Assembly: GCA_948144175.1 (NCBI GenBank)
Contig: CANXME010002338.1
Span: 186,001-250,000, forward strand
Direction: 5' to 3'
Length of the DNA stretch: 64,000 nucleotides
From: Closterium sp. NIES-65
Lineage: Eukaryota > Streptophyta > Zygnematophyceae > Desmidiales > Closteriaceae
The translations under genes were made by a program, and so were the position numbers. Each line of letters opens with the position of its first letter. Within the stretch, counting starts at the first letter, position 1. Shown here in pieces: positions 54,501 through 64,000 of the stretch. The notes below the pieces were generated by a model that made no database searches, had not been told where the DNA came from, and saw only the letters and a program-made list of their open reading frames with translations.

Positions 54501-57316
54501 ATAACAGTAGGGGCACTTTCTCAACCGCACTGCATCCCTCCCCACACCCACCATCCGAATCTGGTATGTTACGTTCTGCGAGTCTAGTACGACACTCGCC
54601 TGAGCACTTCCTCAACCGCACTACATCTCTCTGCGCCCTTCCCCGCACCCTCAATCAGGGCTGGGCGCGTTTGAAATTGTGCGGGCGGGGTACGACCCTG
54701 GCTGGCCTGCCAGCGTGGTGATAAATAACGCCCCACCTGGAGCAGCCTTATAGAGACATAGACATGCTATCTGTACTGCAAATGTTTGGAAGAAAAAAAA
54801 AGCTCGACCGCACTGTGTCTCTCTCTGTTCTCCCGCACCCATCAGGGCTGGGCGCGTTTGACTTTGTGCGGGTGGGGTACGACCCTGGCTGGCCTGCCAG
54901 CGTGGTGATTCCCCCCCAGCTGGTGCAGCAGTATGCAGACGTGCTCACGGCGCTGATCCGGCTGCAGCACGTGCAAAGGGCCGTTGAAAATATCACGCTT
55001 CATGTCAAGGTAAGCAACTTGTGAGACGCCTTAATAGCCTTTTGAGATTCCCCAACAGCCTGCTAGCGTTGTGATAAAACCTAAGCTATTTATCAGGTCA
55101 GCCTGCAGAGCGTGCAGAGAGCTATTCAAATCCTTACCATTCACTTAAGGTAGGCCACTCTTGAGTCGCCTCGAATGCCTGCCAGCGTGGTGAGAAGGCC
55201 TAAGCTGGTGCAGCATTATGGAGACGCACTCACTGCGCTGCTCAGGCTGCAGCACGTGCAGAGGGCCATCAGCAGCCTCACCATTCACATCAAGGCAGGC
55301 ACTGGTTTATGAATTTCGCATTGGCACCATGAGCACATGGCAGAGATGGCAACGGCAACATCAGTGTTCGTAACATGTCAATGCGCACCGCATGATACCG
55401 GTCGCTTCCCCTGATCTGACCCGACCCATCATGTGTTCTTTTCCCCGTCAGCCATTCTACGCGGGAGCATACCCTTGTGCTCCATAGCATACAAATTCAT
55501 GCTGCATCATGCCGTGTCATTTCCGCGTCTTGCTATTCCTATTGATACCCCTGCTTCCTGTCAGGTCCTCCGTTCAGCTTTGCTGAACCCGTCGCTAGCA
55601 CCAGCAGCAGAAGCAGCAGCAGCAGGCACGGCAGTGCACAGGGAGCGGTATCGGCGGCTGTGCTTCCTCAACGTGTTCACGTGAGAGCCCCTCCCTCGCC
55701 TGCTGTATCTGAGCTGCTGTGTAACCGCAGCGTGCGTGCATTGCAGCTGGTTTTGGGGCATTCTGGAGGGCAGCCACACCCTTCCCGCCACTCACCGCTC
55801 CCTGTGTTCGCCCTCCTGCTCTCTTCCCCTCCTTCCCCCCTCCCAGCGTGCGTGCAGCACAGCTAGTGTCCTGCATGCTCGCCTTCATGAGCGCTCAGCT
55901 GCAGCGAGCAGCGCAGCATGGGGACCAGATACTGCTGCTGGGCACTCAGGCAGAACACATGCCCTATCTGGTGGGTCTGGGTATTCCATTGGTATAATAT
56001 TGAGCAGCTTCAAACATAGATTCTCGCTCAATGACTGCTAAGATGCAGCAAGCAGCGCAGCAGGGCGACCAGATGCTGCTGCTGGGCACTCACGACTCCT
56101 CAACACACAAACCCCACTTGGTGGGTCTGGGACTTACATGGTTGTGTTTCTCAGGTTTATCGGGGAAAACACAAGCACCCAAGGGTGGGTGTGAGCCTCA
56201 ACTGGGGCGATTCTCATGCACTCTGAGAGTTCGGCTTGGCATTTTGGGCTAGATCGTGCCCGATTGGATCCATTATGTGCCCCTTGCTTTTCACCTTTCA
56301 TCTATCTGTAATCCTTCCTTTGCCCCTTCCCTTGTTCCTCCTTCACTTGTGCCACCTCACAGGACCTATTCTCATTCCAGGAGGCGCATGCACAGTTTCT
56401 GCTTTACTGCACAACCAGGTCCTTTCTCCTCCCTCGTTCCCCATTCCCATTTCACCTTCGTTATTATGACATACAGATGCATTTTTTAATCTATAACTTC
56501 ATATCATCGTGCTTCCTGTATGCCATGGCAGGTGTTTGTTGGATGCTCGCAGTGCTGCCATCAGGGAGCGACTAGACAGCCTGCTGCAGCTGGTGCTGGA
56601 TGTGCATCGCAGCGTTGACTCTGCTCGCATGGTCGCTCCTCTCTCTGAGTTTTTTCTCGACGACGATGCTCCCATCTGGGAGGAGGTGAGGGGTGTAGTA
56701 ACTCGAGTGCTTATGTCGTGTTATCGTGGTATATGTCAAACAAAACTATTGTACACCTCTGCTCAACCACCCCGCTCCCTGTGTTCATCCCCCGTGATGA
56801 TGCTCCCATCTGGAAGGAGGTGAGGGATGTAGCACCAAGTTGTACTCAAATCTGTGCTAGTACCGGTATGTTGTTAATTTGCATGTGATCGTTCTCATTC
56901 TCACAAATTCTGCTTGCTTGTGCTCGTGATGAGTGTGGGCAGGTGGGAAGCATGTATAGGAGTCCAACGAGCCCCTGGATTATTTGTTCGATTTTGTAGC
57001 TTGCGAACATGCTTGTTCTCACAATGCCATGTCATGTTTGTGCTTGTGATGGGTGGAGTGCAGGTGGAGGAGCACGTGGGAGAGTTCAACGAGGCTCTGA
57101 ATGAACGCTTAGTTTTGTTCTTGCAGTAAACGTTCTCAGTAATACACCTTTTTTCGCTTGTCTGTGCTTCGGATGGGTGGGGTGCAGGTGGAGGAGCACG
57201 TTGGAGAGTTCAACGAAGCACTCAATGACTTGCTGGATTTTCTCTCGCGCAAGCAGGAGGTTTCTCGCCCTGAAAAGCGCCTTCTCAAATACCTCGTCTT
57301 TCTCAAAGTCAACTAA
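48579..57316 (+). CDS. Gamma-tubulin complex component, GCP5/GCP6-like, about ten or more exons
   Basis: The 3' part is well resolved, all in phase with GT..AG borders: exon ending 51584, then 51923-53631, 53831-53972, 54215-54482, 54846-55009, 55565-55680, 55847-55970, 56381-56418, 56532-56685 and 57188-57316. The 5' part opens at ATG 48579; introns between about 49280 and 49652 are unresolved (an acceptor at 49651-49652 is clear). GCP features: LLPIRARY before the second GRIP domain, DFVRVGYDPGWPASVVI with RLQHVQRAVE (the W-P-x-x-x-V-I block), then an AHAQFLLYC-like helix and EFNEALNDLLDFL near the end. GCPs nucleate microtubules in the ring complex. Unusual are long Ala/Gln/Gly-rich inserts, an in-exon minisatellite and many decayed exon copies in introns. 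Choice of GCP5 against GCP6 is uncertain. Confidence 0.78.
52612..52805 (+). repeat. Coding minisatellite in the gamma-tubulin complex gene
   Basis: Seven or so in-frame 27-bp units (GGAAAGGAGCAGGGAAGAGG..) encode nine-residue KEQGRGHGG-type repeats. A second low-complexity part, at 53380-53500, encodes QTGKQGGR units. Both are in the long exon 51923-53631, between GRIP1 and GRIP2 regions. Confidence 0.9.
54654..54724 (+). repeat. Partial upstream copy of the 54846 exon (gamma-tubulin complex gene)
   Basis: Acceptor-like ATCAG followed by ~70 bp almost identical to the start of exon 54846-55009 (GCTGGGCGCGTTTGA..), then divergence and a stop. If spliced it would truncate the protein. Confidence 0.88.
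55050..55295 (+). repeat. Two decayed downstream copies of the 54846 exon
   Basis: 55050-55148 and 55180-55295 resemble the second half of the exon (GCCTGCCAGCGTGGTGA, CAGCACGTGCAGAGGGCCAT, ACCATTCAC..AAG). The first still has an AAG|GTAGGC donor; the second has AAG|GCAGGC, a lost donor. Frames are broken. Confidence 0.85.
56041..56133 (+). repeat. Copy of the 3' part of exon 55847-55970
   Basis: ATGCAGCAAGCAGCGCAGCA.. to ..GGTGGGTCTGGG closely parallels 55890-55980, including the donor region. An alternative or dead copy of the exon end. Confidence 0.82.
56786..56826 (+). repeat. Copy of the 3' end of exon 56532-56685
   Basis: GATGATGCTCCCATCTGGAA followed by GGAGGTGAGGG repeats the last ~28 bp of the exon with its donor. 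Confidence 0.8.
57055..57127 (+). repeat. Upstream copy of the last exon, with stop
   Basis: GTGCAGGTGGAGGAGCACGT and ~45 further bp match 57182-57240, then diverge and reach TAA. A weaker copy of the acceptor region is near 56935. As an alternative last exon it would shorten the C-terminus. Confidence 0.83.
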
Positions 57317-57746
57317 ACCTGTCTTGTCTCGTGGCTACACTTTGCTGTGTACTTGAGGGTACATTCCGCTGTGGATTTATGTCACAATCGATATGTCTCA
57401 ATCCACTTTCCGTCGAGCCGCGCCCAATTTTCCCGAATCTGCATGTCCCAATCGATCAATGTATTGCGACTCATCCGTGTGATGCGAAAATTATCAGCGA
57501 CCCCTGCTGATTGGTCACCGTCCATCCTGGCCCACATTCCCGCCAAAAGCACAAACACCCCCGAACCCCGTCAACTGGGGGAAACACAAATCCCCTCGGC
57601 GCACTCCCCGAAGATACACAACATAGCCGCGCTGCCAATAATTGCGACATCTGGTACTATAGTGGTATGCACCAGACATAAGGAGCTAGTATAAACCACA
57701 AACACACGTACTGGAATTAACGGCTTGCGCGCACTGTCCACCAGAC

Positions 57747-59042
57747 ATGGCTGAGCCACGAACCATCCCATTCATCCTACGGCTCCTCGTCGCCTGGATA
57801 ACCTACTACTACACAATCTTCCACGACAATGTCTCCAAGAGCTTCGTAGGCCTGATAGAGTCTGGCGTCTTCGAGGACGACGAAGAGCAGTCCTCGTCCT
57901 GCGGGAGCGATTACGGCGACAACCGCCGTCATAGAGCGCGGATACGAAAGCGGAAACACGCTCTGTGGGTTGAAGACCTGCAACACATGCGCGAGAACGA
58001 CTTTCAGGATCTCTTCAGGATCAACCGTTCAATTCTGGAGCACATTGTGGCAGGGATGCAACACTACCTTGAGCCGATTGTGCAACGATCCATACTCACC
58101 ATGTACACTGCAGTGCTGATCCCTATCAAATACCTGGCATCTGGAATATCGTACGTAGACATCTCGTACCTGTTCGGCATCTCCAAAACTCTCTGCCACG
58201 AGGTGGTCGACGTGTTCCTCTCGCACTTCCCCTCCGTCTTCAAGGCCGCCTGGGTGCGGTTCCCCACCCGTGAAGAGCTTCCAGAGATGGCGCGGGAGTT
58301 TGCAGCCGTCAAGGGTGTACCTGCTGTGGTGGGTGCTGTGGACGGCACTCACATACACATGAAGGGGATGGAGGGGCACAGGACAGAATACTGGACAACG
58401 AAATCCGCATATGCTGTACAACTCCAGGTCACATGTGACGCACGAGGGAGAATATGGGACTACCTTATCGGGTATCCCGGTAGCGCTCACGACATGCGTG
58501 TTTTCAAGGAGTCTGCATTACTTGAGCGGTTACAGAACGGGGACATAGCCCCATACCAGATCGTTGGCGATGCGGCCTACCCACTACGGGAGTACTGCCT
58601 AACACCCCTGCATGCCCCACGAGGAGAGGACCTCATGGACGACTGGGCACAAACTTTCAACTACTGCCAAAGCGCCACACGCATGGCCGTCGAGAGATGC
58701 ATTGGCGCGTTCAAGGGGAGATGGCGCATCTTCGGCCAGCGCAACGACTGCAGGCTGTGGCGCTTACTCGCCGGGGCCGCGTGTTGTATCATCCTGCACA
58801 ACATGTGTGAAGACATGCAGGATGTCAGGCGGCGCAACATGGCATGGGCGAACATACCACGCAACCGAGATCCGTGGTGGACGCGGGGTGCTGTCGCGGC
58901 ATTCAAATGGGAACCGTGCGATCCCCCTACACAACAAGCACTCAGGGAAAGGCGAAAACGACTAGGGGAGGCGCTGCAGTCATCTTACGCTAATCGTCGG
59001 CGCCGCGAACCCATACTTCCACATCCTCATCCGCCGGCATAG
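57747..59042 (+). CDS. PIF/Harbinger transposase (DDE_Tnp_4 nuclease)
   Basis: 431 codons, single exon, first ATG after the left TIR region (MAEPRTIPFI). The N-terminal part has the helical region with a FQDLFRINRSILEHIV block. Catalytic residues: Asp in GAVDGTHIHM, Asp in YPGSAHDMRVF, and Glu in MAVERCIGAFKGRW, the DDE set of the family. LHNMCED near the C-terminus is also typical. It cuts and joins TIR ends at TWA-like targets together with the SANT partner. Its 3' end overlaps the partner's last 53 bp on the other strand. Confidence 0.93.
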   Translation: MAEPRTIPFILRLLVAWITYYYTIFHDNVSKSFVGLIESGVFEDDEEQSSSCGSDYGDNRRHRARIRKRKHALWVEDLQHMRENDFQDLFRINRSILEHIVAGMQHYLEPIVQRSILTMYTAVLIPIKYLASGISYVDISYLFGISKTLCHEVVDVFLSHFPSVFKAAWVRFPTREELPEMAREFAAVKGVPAVVGAVDGTHIHMKGMEGHRTEYWTTKSAYAVQLQVTCDARGRIWDYLIGYPGSAHDMRVFKESALLERLQNGDIAPYQIVGDAAYPLREYCLTPLHAPRGEDLMDDWAQTFNYCQSATRMAVERCIGAFKGRWRIFGQRNDCRLWRLLAGAACCIILHNMCEDMQDVRRRNMAWANIPRNRDPWWTRGAVAAFKWEPCDPPTQQALRERRKRLGEALQSSYANRRRREPILPHPHPPA

Positions 59043-60427
59043 CGGTGTCGCCGTCGCCCTCGTCCACACGCGTCCGTGCGGTTTCGGGAGCAGGCGCGGA
59101 CTCCCCGCGTGGCGGCGGTGGAGAGAATTCATGGGGCGTGCGGTGCACATCCGGGGGAGCCGACTCTGTCATACGCTCACGGGCAAGTCTGAGATCTTGC
59201 GCCATCCATTCACGGACGAGGCCTTCGATGCGGTTCATAGCGTCGCCATGGCAGTCCTTGATGGTGGCAGATACGAGCATGGCCGCTTGCATGGTGGCCG
59301 TCTCATGCACCCGGGCACGCCTCGGTGTGGCAGGAGTCGTTGGCGGAGGAGCTGCGACATAGCAGGGACATTCGCATTAGTGTTAGCTCATAGAATAACC
59401 CGTTGTCGGTGTGCGTTGCATGCATGTTTTTTTTTTAATTAAAATGTTCAAGAAACAACGTGGACGAGAACCACAACGCGAGCGATAAATCTCCGGACTC
59501 ACCAGTGAAACAAGGGGTTGACGTGCCTGGCTGGGACGATTGCGGAACCTCCATGCCTGCCGGGACGTTGACGTTATTCGCGCCACCTCCGTCCACGGCA
59601 TGAGGTGCGGCTGCGGCGGTGTCCTGGTTGTGCAGGTCAACGTACGGGTACCAAGGTGGTTTCTCCACGGAGCCGTTGCCCGACCCCTCGTCGGCCTTCT
59701 TATACTCACGCCATAGCACTATTAGGTTACGCCACTGTTTCTGGAGCGCGTTGACACCCCGGATCCATCCGGGGTTCGACTCCTTGATATGTGCGAGTAG
59801 CCGCGCCCAGTACTGGGTACCCTGTTTCCCCTTGAGGGGCTCGAGCTCCTCCTTGAGAAACCACTTTGCCGCAGCGAAGATGGTGCTCTCCTTGTCAGAC
59901 CATAAACCGCGCTCGACAGGTGCAGCAGCCCGTTTCTTACGCGGCTCCGGGCGCGCTGCAGGTTGCGCCGCCTTGCCTTTGCCCTTATCAGACGCGGCCT
60001 TGCGTGCGGTTTTCCGTTTCGGCGGCGGGGCTCGCGGCTGTGCTTCCTCGGTGTCGTCGTCCTCGGTGTCATCGGCGTCCTCCTCGTCGTCGTCGTCGCT
60101 GGGCGACATTCCCTGGTCCTTAGGTTCGTCGTCCTCGTCGTCGGAGGCAAAGTCGTCGTCGCCTTCGTCGTCGTCGTCATCTGCTACGTGTTCCTCCACG
60201 GCGGGCCGGTGTGTTGCCGCCGTCCTGGTAGGCTGACGACGCATACGCGACGGCCCAGCCGTAGGCGACGGTGCAGTAGACCCCTGGCCGTCAAGAACGG
60301 GTGGCGCGGACAAGCCCCTGGGGTGACGGCCGTTGGCGATTTGCTGGTTCATCCAACGGATGTTCGGGATTTCGTTTAAGTCCTTGGGGCAGTCATTAAG
60401 AGCATGCCCCTTGCGCTTACGAGCCAT
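58990..60427 (-). CDS. SANT/Myb-like DNA-binding partner of the Harbinger transposase, two exons
   Basis: Exon 1 is 60427-59503 and exon 2 is 59351-58990 (minus strand, GTGAGT donor, GCAG acceptor, phase kept, 428 codons). Start MARKRKGHALNDCPK. A long acidic and Lys-rich stretch is followed by a trihelix/SANT domain: GLWSDKESTIFAAAKWFLKE, YWARLLAHIKE, LQKQWRNLIVLWREYK. Exon 2 carries a conserved helical tail (EGLVREWMAQDLRLARERM). In PIF/Harbinger elements this second protein binds DNA near the ends and brings the transposase to the nucleus. The splice model is mine. Confidence 0.85.
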
Positions 60428-61185
60428 GCTTGCGGTGGGCTCGCTTTCAGATCTGGATCTAGAGCTAATCGCGATGGTTGAAGATGATAGAGCACAATTT
60501 CACACACGGAGCACAACGTTGACTGGTTTGAGAGAAGGAGTTGTTGCGGAGGTGCACGGGGACGGGGTGAGGGCACATTGGCGGGGCTGTGCGCGTCCCT
60601 GTCAATAATTCTGCGCGGTTCGTTTCCTCCAATGAGGGTGCTCCGAACGCGTTTGGGGGGAAACTGGGTGTTGCAAAATGTGGTCCAGATACATTATGCA
60701 TGGGATGACATTTGGGGCCGCGTGCGATTGCTGGGTAGTGTTGCAATTAGCTGGCGACAGTTCCGAGAATCACGCCACCCAATGATAATTACAGTCGGCG
60801 ACCTTCACGAGCGCTACGGCATTCCGACACCTGGCAGCTTATGCTGGCCGTACGCGTCCCAATCGATTGAGACACATCGATTGGGACATATTCTACAGCG
60901 GAATGTACCCTGATTATGTATGTATGCCTCAAGCTTTCTTGTAGTGTATATTCTTTGTAAAGAAGTTTGACTCCGAGTTGCGCGTGCGTGTCTGAGCTCA
61001 AATTTCTCCAGCTCTTTTTGCCCGAGGCTTCCTCATTTGCCTGATGGCTTCAGCAGGAACGCCATTAGTTCAGTCGGGCCCATTGTGCGTGACCTAAGTT
61101 CCTCTGACGCTTGGTTACATCCCCCTTCGTCCTCACTCAACCATTCATCCGTATTCGCGGTTGAACGTTGCGGCGAAACTCAACA

Positions 61186-63106
61186 ATGGCAAGCGACAAC
61201 TGTGGCAGTAGCGTTAGCACCAGCAGCAGCGTCAGCACTAGACGAACGCGAGTGCAGCAGCTCGAGCGACTTCAGGTGTGCGGAACATTACACGGTTGCA
61301 CCATCACTCCCGTCATCACTTCCGACTCAATCCGTTTCCTCAAGTCCTGATGCTCTCGTTTAGAATTCCGCGTTTTCACGTTACTCGTTGCCACGTAGCG
61401 GGCCCATTCCCCCCTCGTCGCGTCCATCGAGGCGCCTCGATGGTACGTCGTTCGAAGCTCAAATGATTCGATCTCGTTGTCGCCGTCAATCCCTCCCGCC
61501 TACTAGGAGCTGTCGCAGCTGCGGAGGAACCTCTCTGGAGCCAAGGGTGTCAGCTCGAATCCCAGCGATCAACCTGCACACTCGGCAATCCCAAGGGCGT
61601 CTACAGACTCGGCAATCCCGAGGATGCCTGCACACTCTGCAATCTCAAGGACGTCTACAGGCTCGGAAGCGAGGGAGGGCATGAGGCGGCGAATCCAGCT
61701 GGCTCAGCCATGCGGGGAGGCAGGGGCGGAGGGCAGAGGTGGGGAAGGTAGAGAGGGGGAAGGTTACAGAGGCAGAAGCGGGTCTGATGCACAGCCCGGG
61801 AGACAAGGGGTTTGCGCAGAGCCTGGGGGGGTTGGTAGGGCTGGGTTTGGAAACACAGTGCCAGCACGGGAGGAGGCAGAATTAAGGTGCGGGAGTGGTG
61901 CAGAACGGTGCAACGAGGCGCAGAGAGTGGGGCTGCGTCTGCAAGGGGAGCATGCAGTGAGAGGCGGACGAGGGGGAGGTCGGCCGTTGATGGCGGCGGT
62001 ACCTTGGACGAGCCGGCAAAGCACAGGCAGAAGAACAGGCACAAGCACAAGCATGGACATGAGCGTGGGGATCAGCATGCACATGAGCATGGGGCGGTTC
62101 CAAGGCACCCCTCACGGCACATTGGGGAGGGAGGTAAGCAGTTGTGAGGCGTCCTTTGAATCGTCTCAAAAGTTGGCATAGGGTCAGCCCGTGATCGTTG
62201 GTTGTGGGTGGTTTGTTCGTGCGGTTTGTTCCGTTTATGTTGGGTTGTGTACATGTGCTGGTGCTCATGTGCCCTCATGCTTGCACCTTCTCTCCCTGTC
62301 ACATGCTGCCCATCTTCTCATACTCCCGCCTTCTGTGTGCTCCCCATGCTCCTCATGCTTGTCACATGCGTTTATATGATCCCTATACCCCCCACATGCT
62401 CCCACGTGCTTCCCAGACAAAGCTGCTTACCCCACAAGCTAGACCGGTTGGATATGGCTCTACGGTCTAGTGACCATGCATCTTATGCTCACGTACTCCT
62501 CACGTGCTTCCCACACAAAGCTTGATCGCAGGTTCGGGCCGGCATTACAGCACGGCTACCATGCTCCTTACGCTCGTCTCCCCGCGTGCTCCCCATGTGC
62601 TCCGCATGTGCTCCCCACGTGCGTCCCAGACAGAGCTGGACCGCAGGTTGGAGGCAGCCCTACGGTCCGGTGACCACACAGCAGCGCTGCGGGTGAACGA
62701 GGCGATTATCAGAAGGGAGAGCGCGCGCCGGCAGAGACAGGCAGAATGGCACATGCAGCTTGCAGCGAGCTTGCAGGTGAGCAGACGGGCAGAGTGAGTG
62801 GCACGTGCAGCTTGTGGCTGTTCAAGGATTGCTGCAAAAGTAGCTTCAACGTTTCTGAACAGGGTCTTTCCTCAATAAACCTGCACCCTTTGCATTGCCA
62901 CAGGAGCAGGAATCGGCGCGGCGCAAGAAACGGCAGCGGCTGAATTGGGGGTGAGATATTCTTTCATTTTAGCTTGTCATGTAAAAGCTTTTTGCTTTAA
63001 GAAGCAGTTTACTTCATGCTTCTCTGTGCTTGTTTGTGGGCTAACCGAGTGGTGCTTGTGCAGGATGGATGTGCTGCGCAAGTCAGAAGGGAAGGGCAAC
63101 ATGTGA
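61186..63106 (+). CDS. FAM204A-like small nuclear-type protein, five exons
   Basis: Exons 61186-61275, 61507-62133, 62630-62776, 62904-62950 and 63064-63106, all with GT..AG borders and consistent phase (317 codons). Exon 1 to 2 gives VQQLERLQ joined to ELSQLRRNLSG, a short coiled-coil-like start. The long exon 2 is low complexity (Gly/Arg/Ser, Met/His repeats). Exon 3 has ELDRRLEAALRSGDHTAA, a two-helix segment, then Arg-rich sequence. Exons 4-5 give KKRQRLNWGMDVLRKSEGKGNM, resembling the conserved C-terminus of FAM204A-type proteins of unknown function. The family call rests on the last three exons. Confidence 0.62.
62412..62570 (+). repeat. Two decayed upstream copies of exon 62630-62776
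   Basis: Near 62416 (CAGACAAAGCTGC..GGTCTAGTGACCA) and 62512 (ACACAAAGCTTGATCGCAGGTT) are diverged copies of the exon start (CAGACAGAGCTGGACCGCAG), each with an acceptor-like CAG or ACA. ~100 bp apart; frames lost. Confidence 0.7.
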
Positions 63107-63665
63107 GATATTTTGGTACTTGTAGGGTACACATTGTATATGATAGCCATTGTAACATGTCTGGTACCGTATGGAAGTTTGTCAGGCCAATTATTAAAGT
63201 ATAAATATGTCACTGCACAAAGCGAAGCTTTCCGCGACGGGTGTGGTGTTTTTTCACGTCCGAGGAATCGAAATGTAGCCAGGAGAAAGTGCCCCATATG
63301 TAGACGGTTGCGATGAATCCAAAGGAACTTGATCGGCAGTTGAAAGCCTACGCGGTTCGGCCAAATGGTGGGAGTGAAATTGGCGCTTCGAGAATTCTAC
63401 AATCCAATTTTCAGCCTGAAAGTTTGACCAACCAGTACCAGCAATGGATTTCATGTCCAGCAACCCCTAATTGCCAACGTTCCATTCCATGTTTGCTTCA
63501 CACATGTGTGCGATGGGCATGATACTTTGCTTTACTTTACCGCCGCGTTGACCGCCTATCTACCATATCTTGGCGGCCTTCTCTCTCGTGGAGATACGCT
63601 CCTCTTTCTCGCATCCCTCGACAGTTAACGTCCATCTAAAAAGGCTTTGAAACTGCAACCGTGAA
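63107..63665. other. Intergenic region between the FAM204A-like gene and the right-edge gene
   Basis: No gene seen. It holds the 3' UTR of the left gene and the probable promoter of the right one. Short ORFs have no recognisable features. Confidence 0.5.
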
Positions 63666-64000
63666 ATGGACACGCTCTCAGCGACAAGACTCAGTTGTCC
63701 AAAATCGACGAGAAGCTTTATCAATCCTTCCCAGGTCACAGCGGCGCAGGTTAAATCATGCAGATCGATCCAGAGAGCCAATTATAAGCTTACCAAGTGT
63801 GGGACACCCCAATGGCGGTGCCGCGTATGTCACGGAAGCGTTGACTGTAGGTCCTCTGTTGCAAGAGCAGACAGGTCCACCGGCGTGACCGCCGCGACAG
63901 TGGTGGCGGCACGGGCGAGGTTATTTGGGGAGCGCTTTCGATCTCCTGGTAGCGCATCGTCGGTGTGGCGGTCCGCCGCGCTGCGCGGGCATACGACGCG
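63666..64000 (+). CDS. 5' end of a gene with a possible plastid transit peptide (open at window edge)
   Basis: ATG at 63666 opens a frame without stop to the edge (111 codons). The start, MDTLSATRLSCPKSTRSF, and the following ~90 residues are rich in Ser, Arg, Ala, Thr and Val with almost no acidic residues. That is the composition of plastid or mitochondrial targeting peptides. A small Cys cluster (KCGTPQWRCRVCHGSVDC) lies at residues ~44-61. No mature domain is reached, so the function is unknown. An alternative is chance read-through of a GC-rich first exon. Confidence 0.42.
   Translation, partial: MDTLSATRLSCPKSTRSFINPSQVTAAQVKSCRSIQRANYKLTKCGTPQWRCRVCHGSVDCRSSVARADRSTGVTAATVVAARARLFGERFRSPGSASSVWRSAALRGHTT

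Larger units (their letters stand above)
57357..60910 (+). mobile_element. PIF/Harbinger transposon, apparently complete, TSD TGA
   Basis: A 3,554-bp element. TIRs GGGTACATTCCGCTGTGGA (57357-57375) and its near-perfect reverse complement (60892-60910) are flanked by TGA at 57354-57356 and 60911-60913. It encodes transposase (+) and a SANT/Myb-like protein (-), converging with a 53-bp overlap. TGTCCCAATCGAT-type motifs recur within ~100 bp of both ends and are candidate protein-binding sites. Both ORFs are open and the TIRs intact, so activity is plausible. Confidence 0.93.

Overview
This is eukaryotic DNA. It has spliced genes with GT..AG introns, LTR retrotransposons primed by initiator tRNA-Met, PIF/Harbinger and hAT elements, and a tyrosine-recombinase retrotransposon. 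The gene content (a plant-type bZIP factor, a gamma-tubulin complex protein, two ATG22-like vacuolar effluxers, a possible plastid transit peptide at the right edge), the high GC and the Gly/Ala/Pro-rich Copia polyproteins suggest a streptophyte green alga. A zygnematophyte such as Closterium is my best guess; that is inference.

Layout. 1-9071 is the 3' part of a chromodomain Ty3/Gypsy element, split in frame by a 6.9-kb Copia element (Copia-1, minus strand, identical 133-bp LTRs, TSD TCACC). 10268-17499 and 18536-21178 are two tandem ATG22-like transporter genes; one intron of the first holds a 3.1-kb minisatellite of a 19-bp unit. 21267-21767 is a Tourist-like MITE. 21771-44478 is a nest: a PIF/Harbinger MITE (TSD TAA) carries a hAT-like MITE (8-bp TSD), a Copia element with identical 114-bp LTRs (Copia-2), and an older Copia element with about 412-bp LTRs (Copia-3). 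Copia-3 itself carries an Ngaro/PAT-type YR retrotransposon, a solo LTR and a short non-coding LTR element (TRIM). 44871-46385 is a bZIP gene (minus strand). 48579-57316 is a GCP5/GCP6-like gamma-tubulin complex gene. 57357-60910 is an apparently complete PIF/Harbinger transposon encoding transposase and a SANT/Myb-like partner, and is related to the MITE that hosts the nest. 61186-63106 is a FAM204A-like gene, and 63666 to the edge is the open 5' end of another gene.

Two themes stand out. First, nearly every junction in the transposon nest can be read to the base from TSDs, giving a relative insertion order. Second, several host genes carry decayed tandem copies of their own exons ('exon echoes') in flanking introns, usually an acceptor plus the first part of the exon.

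Cooperation: the Harbinger transposase and its SANT protein are expected to act together and could also mobilise the MITE. The Copia mini-LTR elements and the TRIM share their polypurine tract, near-identical primer sites and a GC-hairpin leader, so the defective ones may be mobilised in trans.
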